DNA of 39,805 bases from NCBI GenBank assembly GCA_023265595.1, contig JAHFSU010000020.1, forward strand, positions 1-39,805. Direction: 5' to 3'. The notes beneath the pieces were generated by a model. It was not told where the DNA came from and made no database searches. It saw only the letters and a list, made by a program, of their open reading frames with translations. Shown one piece after another: positions 16,494 through 23,322 of the stretch. Position 1 is the first letter of the stretch; each line of letters starts with the position of its first letter. The position numbers were made by a program, and so were the translations under genes. This DNA is from Deltaproteobacteria bacterium. Its GTDB lineage: Bacteria > UBA10199 > SPLOWO2-01-44-7.

Positions 16494-18161
16494 TCAATAA
16501 CTACATCTTAAAACATCAAGCAATTTGCAGGAAAGGGGAGGAAGACACTGAGCCGTACTGGTGCATGTTTCCCCGGCGAACTTTTGCGTTGTTCCAGTTG
16601 GAACGACGCAGAAGCCGGTAACGCAAGACAATCCTGTTCCGCAAATGGTGCCCGAGCAGGCTGTTCCGATGGGACAGTTGGCGGTACAAGCCCCTGCACC
16701 CCCCACAGCAGGAACGCATTGATGTTGAGCATTACAGGTAGCCCCTGCGCCACAAGGGTAAGTGGCACTGCAAGGGGTAAAGGCCGTAAAAGTGCCTGTG
16801 GTCCCTCCTGTATTTCCCTGAATAGTGAAGATGTCTTGGGCAGCCGTGGCACCATCGCTGGCGGCATAGACAGCCGGATTGTTAAAAAGTGTGCTACCAA
16901 TACTGGTTGGGTCCTTTAAGACAGAAGCCCTCTCTGCAGGGTTGTCCGTGGCTACAAAATAGTTGCCGATAGCCGCGGCGTGGGTTGCAATATCGCCGGA
17001 ACCAAGGCCACTGAATTTATAGTTTTGTAAAACCTTTTGCATGGCTTCGTAGTCTCCGCCAAATGCTGATGGATCAAAACTTCCTATGAGATTCGACATG
17101 AGTGCCGCGCCATTTGAGTTTTTGAAAAAATTAAAGGCATTGGCATCTCCTGCCACAAATTTGTCGGCACTGTTTTGGCAAAGACCCCGAAAATTTTCGG
17201 GATTCTTTGCGATATTGTCCATATCGGCCTTCTTATAAGTGATGAAGCTCTTGGCAATGGAACTGTAGCCGGCACTGGCCGCCTCCATTTTTTTGAAGGT
17301 CGCATCATCAAAGGTTTTTGCACAAGCCGGGATAAAAGAGGTGAGATGATCTTTCATGGCTGTCGAGAGATCGAGTCCACCGACAAAACCACTCATGGCG
17401 CTTAAAGTGCTTGCATCTCCATTTAAGGCATTTTTAAAGAAATCCGGCGGCTTGTTGTTAGCGAAACTTTCTCTCCATGCATTTCGCATGGCAATCATAG
17501 AAGCCCCAACAGAACTAGAACCGGCCGACACACTGGTATCCGCTAGCATCTCTTTGATTGTTTTGGCCATGGCAATCGGATTCAGTGTTTTTGCTGTAAA
17601 TTTGGAGGCCAATGAGGCGTTATCAAAACCGGCTTCCTTAAAAATCTGTTTGAAGATGAAATCGGTTTCCGGATTGGTGTTGCCGACCGAGACGGTCTCC
17701 CCCGCTTTTTTTCCGTCAACATCGACAATATTAGTCACCTCACCTCCGTCGGCCAATGTACACTTAAGAATAACCTGCGTTTCTCCTTCAGGAATTGTCA
17801 GGTCTGTCTTGCCCGAGGCCTCTGCTGTAGCGGTTGCTAAAACTTTTCCGTCAAGACTGGTGCAGGAACATTTTGCGCCGTTGGCAGCTGTGTTTGCCGT
17901 GGCCTTGGAAACACGAATGATTGGGGCTGATTCTCCCGTGGCAGCTCCTTTGCCGACGCCGACACTTTTGCCCACGCTGGCACCGACACTAATACTGGTG
18001 CTGGGGCTCGAAGAGTCTTGTACGGTGGTACTTAAAGTGATACCGCCTGTAGCCGTTGTTGCTCGATTGCTGGAGTCGGTACCGCCTCCGCAACCAATTC
18101 CGAATAGGAGCCCCGTCATTAATATTGGGCTTAAAAAACGAAACGTTTCACATACTTTCAT
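16494..18161 (-). CDS. Cysteine-rich secreted lipoprotein, paralogue 1
   Basis: A 555-residue exported protein. The start at 18161 is set by AAAAGGGGG before the ATG and by the signal peptide MKVCETFRFLSPILMTGLLFGIGC, whose cysteine 24 in GIGC is a plausible lipidation site. A low-complexity Ser/Gly/Val stretch follows (SISVGASVGKSVGVGKG), then a beta-rich module (KVLATATAEASGKTDLTIPEG), a long helical middle region, and a C-terminal disulfide-type part with many cysteines (CSATYPCGAGATCNAQHQC, CIC-like CSGTICGTGLSCVTGFC). It is clearly paralogous to the gene at 21115-23211 over the signal peptide and the N-terminal module. Function unknown; a cell-surface role with disulfide-stabilised repeats is likely. 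A sigma-54-like site lies directly upstream. Confidence 0.85.
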   Translation of the reverse strand: MKVCETFRFLSPILMTGLLFGIGCGGGTDSSNRATTATGGITLSTTVQDSSSPSTSISVGASVGKSVGVGKGAATGESAPIIRVSKATANTAANGAKCSCTSLDGKVLATATAEASGKTDLTIPEGETQVILKCTLADGGEVTNIVDVDGKKAGETVSVGNTNPETDFIFKQIFKEAGFDNASLASKFTAKTLNPIAMAKTIKEMLADTSVSAGSSSVGASMIAMRNAWRESFANNKPPDFFKNALNGDASTLSAMSGFVGGLDLSTAMKDHLTSFIPACAKTFDDATFKKMEAASAGYSSIAKSFITYKKADMDNIAKNPENFRGLCQNSADKFVAGDANAFNFFKNSNGAALMSNLIGSFDPSAFGGDYEAMQKVLQNYKFSGLGSGDIATHAAAIGNYFVATDNPAERASVLKDPTSIGSTLFNNPAVYAASDGATAAQDIFTIQGNTGGTTGTFTAFTPCSATYPCGAGATCNAQHQCVPAVGGAGACTANCPIGTACSGTICGTGLSCVTGFCVVPTGTTQKFAGETCTSTAQCLPPLSCKLLDVLRCSY

Positions 18162-18190
18162 AGGTTCCCCCTTTTCTTGGTGCATAAACA

Positions 18191-18206
18191 AGCAATTGTC
18201 ATGCCA
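18191..18206 (-). promoter_or_regulatory. Sigma-54-type promoter of lipoprotein gene 1
   Basis: On the minus strand TGGCATGACAATTGCT has GG and GC at the right distance and a TTGCT -12 box. The predicted start is near 18181, 20 bases before the ATG. A related but weaker site precedes the paralogous gene at the same relative place. Confidence 0.6.
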
Positions 18207-18269
18207 ATTTTTTTAAAAAAAAATAATCGCGTAAGCTCTCAGAAAATAAATAATAAAAAGAAAACAAAT

Positions 18270-18354
18270 ATTATATGCAGCAATGCAAAAGAGTCTCTTT
18301 TTACCCGTTTTGCCAAATTTTTGACACCCACTTGCATTTTTATAGGCAGATAAT
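18270..18354. repeat. 85-bp promoter-like element, copy 1
   Basis: Nearly identical to copy 2 (20957-21041) over its whole length; its right half also matches copy 3. The ends are inverted: ATTATATG at the left and CAGATAAT at the right. Each half reads outward as ACT, a TTGCATT core, then C-A-(G/T)-ATAAT, 25 bases in both halves. It lies about 110 bases upstream of lipoprotein gene 1 in an AT-rich spacer. Confidence 0.75.
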
Positions 18355-18372
18355 GCGTAGCACTCACAACTC

Positions 18373-18416
18373 GACCTGACAGTTATCCCGTTTTGTGGGA
18401 TATTTTTTGTCAGGTC
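18373..18416 (+). terminator. Nested hairpin with T-run
   Basis: Inner stem TATCCC/GGGATA (18384-18402) is followed by TTTTTT on the plus strand, as in an intrinsic terminator. Outer arms GACCTGACA and TGTCAGGTC (18373-18381, 18408-18416) enclose the whole. No plus-strand gene ends here, but copy 1 of the 85-bp element points towards it from 20 bases upstream, so it could end a very short RNA. Confidence 0.55.
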
Positions 18417-18630
18417 AAATCCAGTTCAGCCCTTTTTCCTCCCAAATTTTCAATCCATCAAAGAAAATTTCCATCGGTGTGGTAGCCGAATGAAAATGTC
18501 AGACGAAAACACTTGAGGCGCCCTTGATTTTAAAAAGGGCTAACAATTTTTTGGTGTCGAAAGGTTTGCGAAGAATGTGGTCTATTCCCAATTGTTGGAC
18601 CGGTATGCGCACAGCTCTTTGGGTGGCCAT
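18415..18630 (-). pseudogene. Remnant of a response-regulator receiver domain
   Basis: On the minus strand, reading from the ATG at 18630, the frame gives IPVQQLGIDHILRKPFDTKKLLALFKI. This matches the end of a CheY-like receiver, where a conserved Lys-Pro (here RKPF) precedes the last helix. There is a TGA at 18499-18501, after which the same frame continues with MEIFFDGLKIWEEKGLNWI to a second stop at 18415. The phosphoacceptor aspartate and the first three quarters of the domain are absent upstream. It is best read as a decayed fragment in the spacer between the lipoprotein gene and the secreted-protein pair. The spacer from 18631 to 18727 holds only a CTTGAG-ACA-CTCAAG hairpin (18699-18713). 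Confidence 0.5.
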
Positions 18631-18727
18631 GAGGGCCCCCCAATTTTTGGAGCATTTTTAAAATTAAAATCTGCCCTTTTCTTTTATACGGCCTACGGCT
18701 TGAGACACTCAAGACTAAGAAACTAAT

Positions 18728-20146
18728 TCATCGACAGGTGGCATCGCCTGTTGTTAATCCTAAAGTTACATCCGAAGAATAATTAGAAACTTCTAAAGGG
18801 GCACTCAACGTATTGGCCCGGCGCACTTCAAAGAATCCAATAAAATCGTCAGCAACATCGGTAGAACCGATAGCCCCAGTCCGTCGCGCGAAACCTGTTG
18901 ACGCCCCATCTCCTTCCCACAAAAGGACCATGACACACTGTTGATCCGAAGGACGAGTGTCACTATCCCAATCCCAAATACAGAAATTACGATAATTTAC
19001 ACTTTGGTTAGGGGCATGGTATCTTGTATCCAACCATTCGCATTGGTCATAGCCGCTGTTGGCCATGGCCGTTTTCGAAAGAAACGGCCCAGGCAACATG
19101 CCGTGCGCCCTCAACTCCGGGCTTTGATCACCTCTCCCTATTTCATCGAGATTACCTTGTGCGAGATGGAGCAAAAATTGCATGGCCTGATAAGCCTCAT
19201 GCCTCGTATCTCCTTCAGTGCAACGGACACGATTGGCACAACGCATGAGTTGGCTGGCTGCAATCGCCGTCCCCCCCGGTAATCCAGATACGAACCGCTG
19301 GTATTGATTGTGATATTCATTTTTGCAAGGAACCACGGCATAATGGAAATTGGCATAAAGTCCACCGGCTCCAGCCTCCGTTACATCACCTCCAGCAGCG
19401 TCCGTTCCGATGACAATCCGTTCATCTTCCCAGTCAAACCGTGTTGTTGCTTTGTTGATACATAAGACATTGTGACAATCAAAATTCCACGTCCAACCGT
19501 TTTGTAGAATGTCATCAGGAGGTTGGTTTTTTGAATCGAGTGTCCCTTCATACCAATCTTGGTTCGGATCGGAGACCACACTAGGATCAATCCCACGTTG
19601 CAACCCAAGCAAATGACGTGTTGAGGCGAGTCTTGGGCATGTAATAGGGAAGGAGGCAGGGACTGGAAGAATCCCCCCTGCCTCTCTTGAATCAAACTGG
19701 TTAGGGGCCAAATCGGGTGGAACGAGTTCTGCAGTGGGTCCATCGCCGCCGATAATTTTTTCAGGAATACTCAAAGCCGCCAGCAACATATCTCTATTGC
19801 CAGGGACAATCTCTTCACTGACAATCGACCTTTCAATTTTTCCTCCAAGCCTGCCTTCCAGACGAACTGAAAATGTTTGGGGGGTTTGAGAGGCAACGAG
19901 CCAATCGTAGGCTTTGCCTCCTTGATAAAGACGACCTAAATAATCGTTTCGAATATAAACAGGACTTCGTTCCCCCGCAGGTGTGATACCACTTGTTGGA
20001 TCCATAATTTGTGCATGGCCACCGATTGGAACCAACAGGCTTAGCATATGGCACGTCATTCCCGATTGACTTAAAACCGATGTCAAAGGAACCAAAATCA
20101 AACAAGCGACAAAAAAGGACCACCTTATTTTTTGTTTTTGATCCAT
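18728..20146 (-). CDS. Unrecognised secreted protein (472 aa)
   Basis: I do not recognise this protein. It starts with a signal peptide (KIRWSFFVACLILVPLTSVLSQSG), so it is exported. The mature part is rich in Trp, Tyr, Asp and Gly and contains about a dozen cysteines, in keeping with a disulfide-bonded extracellular protein. Segments such as WNFDCHNVLCINKATTRFDWEDERIVIG and NYRNFCIWDWDSDTRPSDQQCVMVLLWEGDG look like beta-strands with acidic loops. The ATG at 20146 has AGGA upstream and lies 22 bases inside the end of the preceding gene, so the two are translationally linked. No catalytic motif stands out. Confidence 0.75.
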   Translation of the reverse strand: MDQKQKIRWSFFVACLILVPLTSVLSQSGMTCHMLSLLVPIGGHAQIMDPTSGITPAGERSPVYIRNDYLGRLYQGGKAYDWLVASQTPQTFSVRLEGRLGGKIERSIVSEEIVPGNRDMLLAALSIPEKIIGGDGPTAELVPPDLAPNQFDSREAGGILPVPASFPITCPRLASTRHLLGLQRGIDPSVVSDPNQDWYEGTLDSKNQPPDDILQNGWTWNFDCHNVLCINKATTRFDWEDERIVIGTDAAGGDVTEAGAGGLYANFHYAVVPCKNEYHNQYQRFVSGLPGGTAIAASQLMRCANRVRCTEGDTRHEAYQAMQFLLHLAQGNLDEIGRGDQSPELRAHGMLPGPFLSKTAMANSGYDQCEWLDTRYHAPNQSVNYRNFCIWDWDSDTRPSDQQCVMVLLWEGDGASTGFARRTGAIGSTDVADDFIGFFEVRRANTLSAPLEVSNYSSDVTLGLTTGDATCR

Positions 20147-20781
20147 ACCGATTTCCTAGCTGCAAACAACTTCTGATCCAAAACATCCATTAGAAATCCG
20201 AGTCCCCTTAGGTAATCTTCCGTATTCATAAACGGAGACCCGCTGGTCCCATGTATCCAAGAGAACTCAAGAAGCCATTCTTCCATCTCAGAGTTATAAT
20301 TTGGATTCTCCCGCCAATGGGGACTTTGCCCTTCACAAAATTGTTTTGCATTTTGACCAAAACACTTTTCAACGGGTGAGAGGAATTCACGACTCGTTGG
20401 TGCCCCTTTGGGAAGCTGGCTTTTATATTCTTCAGGGACTTCCAGTGTGTAGCGATAGGCAAAACCATCATACAAAGCACAATAAAGTTTGGCCGATTTT
20501 TCTTTAGAATTTTTTCTTATAAATTGATCCGCATAGTTTTGAACATATCCTCTAGCTGAAGGAGAGGGCAGGCTTCCCAAACACCTCGAACTCCCTTTTT
20601 CTTTCTCTGACATTTTGGTCTTTAGAAACCTAACAGCGGGTTCGGTTTTAGTGGACTCTATCTTGGGTCGTTCAATCTTTGGGGGTGAAAAAGTCGCCGC
20701 GGCCGCCAGCAAAACTGAAGGGATGAAAACCGCCCATAACAACCCCATTATCTTTAGAGTACGTTTGTTGGCTTGCTCCAT
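20125..20781 (-). CDS. Unrecognised secreted protein (218 aa)
   Basis: Unrecognised. The N-terminus RTLKIMGLLWAVFIPSVLLAAAATFS is a signal peptide or membrane anchor, followed by a Pro/Lys linker (SPPKIERPKIESTKTEP). The folded part has paired cysteines (SSRCLGSL, KLYCALYDG, VEKCFGQNAKQFCEGQ) and many aromatic residues. It overlaps the next gene by 22 bases, so the two probably act together at the cell envelope. Copy 2 of the 85-bp element lies about 180 bases upstream and its left half points at this gene. The start is uncertain: TTAAGAG directly abuts the ATG, which is close for a ribosome-binding site. Confidence 0.7.
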   Translation of the reverse strand: MEQANKRTLKIMGLLWAVFIPSVLLAAAATFSPPKIERPKIESTKTEPAVRFLKTKMSEKEKGSSRCLGSLPSPSARGYVQNYADQFIRKNSKEKSAKLYCALYDGFAYRYTLEVPEEYKSQLPKGAPTSREFLSPVEKCFGQNAKQFCEGQSPHWRENPNYNSEMEEWLLEFSWIHGTSGSPFMNTEDYLRGLGFLMDVLDQKLFAARKSVWIKNKK

Positions 20782-20875
20782 CTCTTAATCGTACAGAAAA
20801 ACGAATGTTCTGGAAATGTCAATGTTTTGACGGGTCACGGATGTCAAAAACAACTTGTTTATTAACTTGATAATT

Positions 20876-20895
20876 CCCCGCGGCTTGCCGCGGGG
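20876..20895. repeat. Perfect 20-bp G/C palindrome
   Basis: CCCCGCGGC-TT-GCCGCGGGG, a fully self-complementary hairpin without a T-run, in the 333-bp gap between the secreted-protein gene and lipoprotein gene 2. It looks like a dispersed palindromic unit. The rest of this gap holds copy 2 of the 85-bp element (20957-21041) and a terminator (21060-21092); I see no gene in it. Confidence 0.7.
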
Positions 20896-20956
20896 AGGTT
20901 CATAAAATTTTTGATCCCGTTAAGTTATTGAAAAATAGAAAAAAAAGAAAATAAAT

Positions 20957-21041
20957 ATTATCTGCAACAATGCAAACGAGTCTCTTTTTACCCGTTTTGC
21001 CAAATTTTTGACACCCACTTGCATTTTTATAGACAGATAAT
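20957..21041. repeat. 85-bp promoter-like element, copy 2
   Basis: Same length and nearly the same sequence as copy 1. Ends ATTATCTG (20957-20964) and CAGATAAT (21034-21041) are perfect inverted repeats. Read leftwards it faces the secreted-protein pair; read rightwards it runs within 20 bases into a terminator (21060-21092). Confidence 0.75.
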
Positions 21042-21059
21042 GTAGTGACGATGGAAAAC

Positions 21060-21092
21060 AAAAACCCTCCACCAATTGGCGGAGGGTTTTTT
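21060..21092 (-). terminator. Bidirectional intrinsic terminator
   Basis: AAAAACCCTCC (21060-21070) pairs with GGAGGGTTTTT (21081-21091), with A- and T-runs on opposite sides, so it works on both strands. On the minus strand it ends lipoprotein gene 2, whose stop is 23 bases upstream. On the plus strand it would end any transcript leaving copy 2 of the 85-bp element. Confidence 0.85.
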
Positions 21093-21114
21093 ATTGTATC
21101 GCAGAAATACAGTT

Positions 21115-23211
21115 TTACAATTTGGTATGGTCGATGGTGCAGCTTCCGGTCAATCCCCCTCCGAAGGCACAAGTCCCTGTAATTCTCGCCCCCGATACCG
21201 TTAACTCGGTAGATCCACCGGCCCCTGTACAGGTGAGAGTCCCTGCTGTGCCGGAGGAGTTAGTCACGGCCACTGCTGTTAAAAACAGAGGTCCTGTTCC
21301 GGTGATATCGAGATTACCTCCATAGAAGGTATTTGATGCGGGGTTGTTTGTATCTGCAGGTTGCACAGAGAACTTAGTAGAACCGGCCGGCCCATCAATT
21401 TGAAACGCAATAGTGCAGGTACAGGTGGTAGTGCACCCTGAGGTTTTTTTGTAAAAGCCCGCAAAGGCGGCGGCACCGGTCTGTCTTGGGTCGGTGGCGC
21501 TTGAACAAACACCGCCGCTACAATTTCCAGAATTGCAATCTCTATTGATCGCGCAGGTTTCCCCCAGATTTTTGAGAACAGCCCCTAAAGGATCGACAGC
21601 AACGCCCCCGATGGTGTTTGCCGAACAAGAGCTATCGGCTCCGCAAAAACCGGATTGGCATTGGCTATTTGTTGAACACTTACTTCCATAAACACAGTTA
21701 CTGGTACAGCTGACAAAGCAGACTCCACCTGTGCTGGTATTAAATAAAGTGCAGACTTGTCCCGTAGGACAATCGGCATCCTTAGTACACACCGCCCCAG
21801 CCGTCGCCGCTGTGGGATTTTGAACCATTGTGATGCCAAATGAGTCCCATGCAGCAGCACCCGCAGAACCACCCCATGCCGACGGATTGTCTGTACATTT
21901 CTTAGCATAGGTTGATGCCTTGGAGGTCCATAAATCAAATTCGGTTGAGCTGTTTCCCGACACCGCCAAAGTACGCCACGATTCTCCCATTTTGGCGAAG
22001 TTCTCCGAACCTGAAAATGTAGAGGCATTCCAGACTTTTTTCAAGGCATCGGCCTTGCCTGATTGGGCCATGTTGGCAACGGTAAGGCCATCCCCAAAGG
22101 AGCCGAAACTCTTCAAAAATGAAGCGTCCGAAAATCGGCTAAAAACAGCGGCACCTTGACCAGAGGCAACGTCAGTAGCGTAAGTCGCCATCATCGTCTT
22201 GTAAACAGCTGGGTTGCCCGCCATGATCCCCATGTTAGCAGGAGGTTGTTTCAGGAAAAAGGCCCCCATCATTTTTTTGAAGGCATCTTCTCCTCCGCTC
22301 AGCAAACTTTTGGCAAATGCCGAGTCGCTGATAATGCCAGATACGGCTGTCGGAAAATTTTTCATTCCGTTGGTTAATGTAGTGTTGTCCAGAGAAAGGC
22401 CCGCCAAGCTTTGGCATTTGCTAATCAGGGAGCTGTTGGATCCCTTTAGCATGTCGATTATTTCTGAGGGAGAGAGATGTACACCGCTGGCCATGCAGCC
22501 GCGAATCATCTCCTGATAGGCTTTTTGTATTCCCCCCTGATCGGCCACTCCGGCGGTTGTCCCGGAGACGTTGTTAATTGTTTTAAAGTAGGCCCTATTT
22601 TTTTCATCCGTGGTTGTACAGGCGGCGCTGGAAGAGCCTCCGCAAGAGAGGAGGAGTTGATCAGCAATGACCGTATCATCTGCGTCAATGGTTCCTGCAT
22701 CTGCGGTTTCTCCGGCCGTTTTACCTGATAAGTCGACAACGGCGCTCAGTTGGAGATCTGTCCCAACCAAAGGCTTGATGAAAATCAACTTGTCCACCTC
22801 TAATTTTGCCGGATCCACATTGCAGCCAATCAACTCCCCCTGATTGTTGCATTTGCAGGTGTCCAGCACTTCTCCAGCGCTATCTGTAATAGTGATTTTT
22901 GCATTTTTGGCCGGGGTATCGGTGGTTGCTTTGGAAACGAGAAAGACCGGTTTTTCGCTGACACTTTCGCTAATCCCTTTATCAACACTTTTGCCGGCCG
23001 TAACTCCTTTGCTGGCAGAGGCCCCGACAGAAATACTCGCGGATGATGTTGTTGGGGTCGCCACACTTCCGGCAATCCCGACCCCTGATCCGCTATTCGT
23101 GGTGTTTATAGCTCTTGCAGCACTATCCGATCCCCCTCCACAACCGTAACCGGCTAAAAACCCTATCATTAATATCGGGCTAAAAAATCGAAGCGTTTTA
23201 CAAATTTTCAT
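21115..23211 (-). CDS. Cysteine-rich secreted lipoprotein, paralogue 2
   Basis: A 698-residue exported protein. The start at 23211 follows GGGGGGAG; the frame is open further upstream but only through regulatory sequence. The signal peptide MKICKTLRFFSPILMIGFLAGYGC places the lipidation cysteine at 24. It is followed by the same Ser/Gly-rich tract and beta-rich module (NAKITITDSAGEVLDTCKCNNQG) as paralogue 1. A long helical region follows, then two dickkopf/EGF-like cysteine clusters (CTKDADCPTGQVC; CSTNSQCQSGFCGADSSC; CAINRDCNSGNCSGGVC), and finally a beta-rich C-terminal domain from about residue 585 (GFYKKTSGCTTTCTCTIAF) that paralogue 1 lacks. The Cys-x-x-D-x-D-C type motifs resemble those of secreted proteins in myxobacteria and relatives. 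Function unknown. Confidence 0.85.
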   Translation of the reverse strand: MKICKTLRFFSPILMIGFLAGYGCGGGSDSAARAINTTNSGSGVGIAGSVATPTTSSASISVGASASKGVTAGKSVDKGISESVSEKPVFLVSKATTDTPAKNAKITITDSAGEVLDTCKCNNQGELIGCNVDPAKLEVDKLIFIKPLVGTDLQLSAVVDLSGKTAGETADAGTIDADDTVIADQLLLSCGGSSSAACTTTDEKNRAYFKTINNVSGTTAGVADQGGIQKAYQEMIRGCMASGVHLSPSEIIDMLKGSNSSLISKCQSLAGLSLDNTTLTNGMKNFPTAVSGIISDSAFAKSLLSGGEDAFKKMMGAFFLKQPPANMGIMAGNPAVYKTMMATYATDVASGQGAAVFSRFSDASFLKSFGSFGDGLTVANMAQSGKADALKKVWNASTFSGSENFAKMGESWRTLAVSGNSSTEFDLWTSKASTYAKKCTDNPSAWGGSAGAAAWDSFGITMVQNPTAATAGAVCTKDADCPTGQVCTLFNTSTGGVCFVSCTSNCVYGSKCSTNSQCQSGFCGADSSCSANTIGGVAVDPLGAVLKNLGETCAINRDCNSGNCSGGVCSSATDPRQTGAAAFAGFYKKTSGCTTTCTCTIAFQIDGPAGSTKFSVQPADTNNPASNTFYGGNLDITGTGPLFLTAVAVTNSSGTAGTLTCTGAGGSTELTVSGARITGTCAFGGGLTGSCTIDHTKL

Positions 23212-23254
23212 AACTCCCCCCTTTCTTGAGTATTGTACTCTTAACACACGAATA

Positions 23255-23270
23255 AACAATTGTTTTGCCA
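23255..23270 (-). promoter_or_regulatory. Weak sigma-54-type promoter of lipoprotein gene 2
   Basis: TGGCAAAACAATTGTT on the minus strand keeps the TGGCA -24 box and the spacing, but the -12 box is TTGT instead of TTGC. It aligns with the better site before paralogue 1 (shared TTGGCA and ACAATTG). A sigma-70 alternative is TTGTTT, 16 bases, TACAAT just downstream. Confidence 0.4.
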
Positions 23271-23316
23271 AATTTTTGACACCCACTTGCATTTTTATAG
23301 ACAGATAATGTAGTGA
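23262..23316. repeat. 85-bp promoter-like element, copy 3 (right half only)
   Basis: About 54 bases identical to the right half of copy 2, from GTTTTGCCAAATTTTTGACA through CAGATAATGTAGTGA. The left half is missing; instead the sequence runs into the promoter region of lipoprotein gene 2. Rightwards it ends about 10 bases before the GTG start of hemW, so it may serve as the hemW promoter. Confidence 0.75.
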
Positions 23317-23322
23317 ATCGTT

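Noticed and set aside
17356-18216. Plus-strand frame of 286 codons opposite lipoprotein gene 1
   Set aside because: Low-complexity Val/Pro/Leu sequence mirrors the Ser/Gly-rich tract of the lipoprotein; no initiation signals.
20876-20895. Terminator at the CCCCGCGGC palindrome
   Set aside because: No T-run on either side and no gene end adjacent; more like a dispersed repeat.
21115-23292. Longer start of lipoprotein gene 2 at 23292
   Set aside because: The extra 27 codons run through the repeated element and promoter region; the ATG at 23211 has a strong ribosome-binding site and starts the signal peptide.
23276-23301. Standard sigma-70 promoter (TTGACA...TATAGA) in the repeated element
   Set aside because: The spacing is only 14 bases, and 22 bases to GATAAT; neither fits sigma-70. 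The 25-base half-site pattern explains the conservation better.
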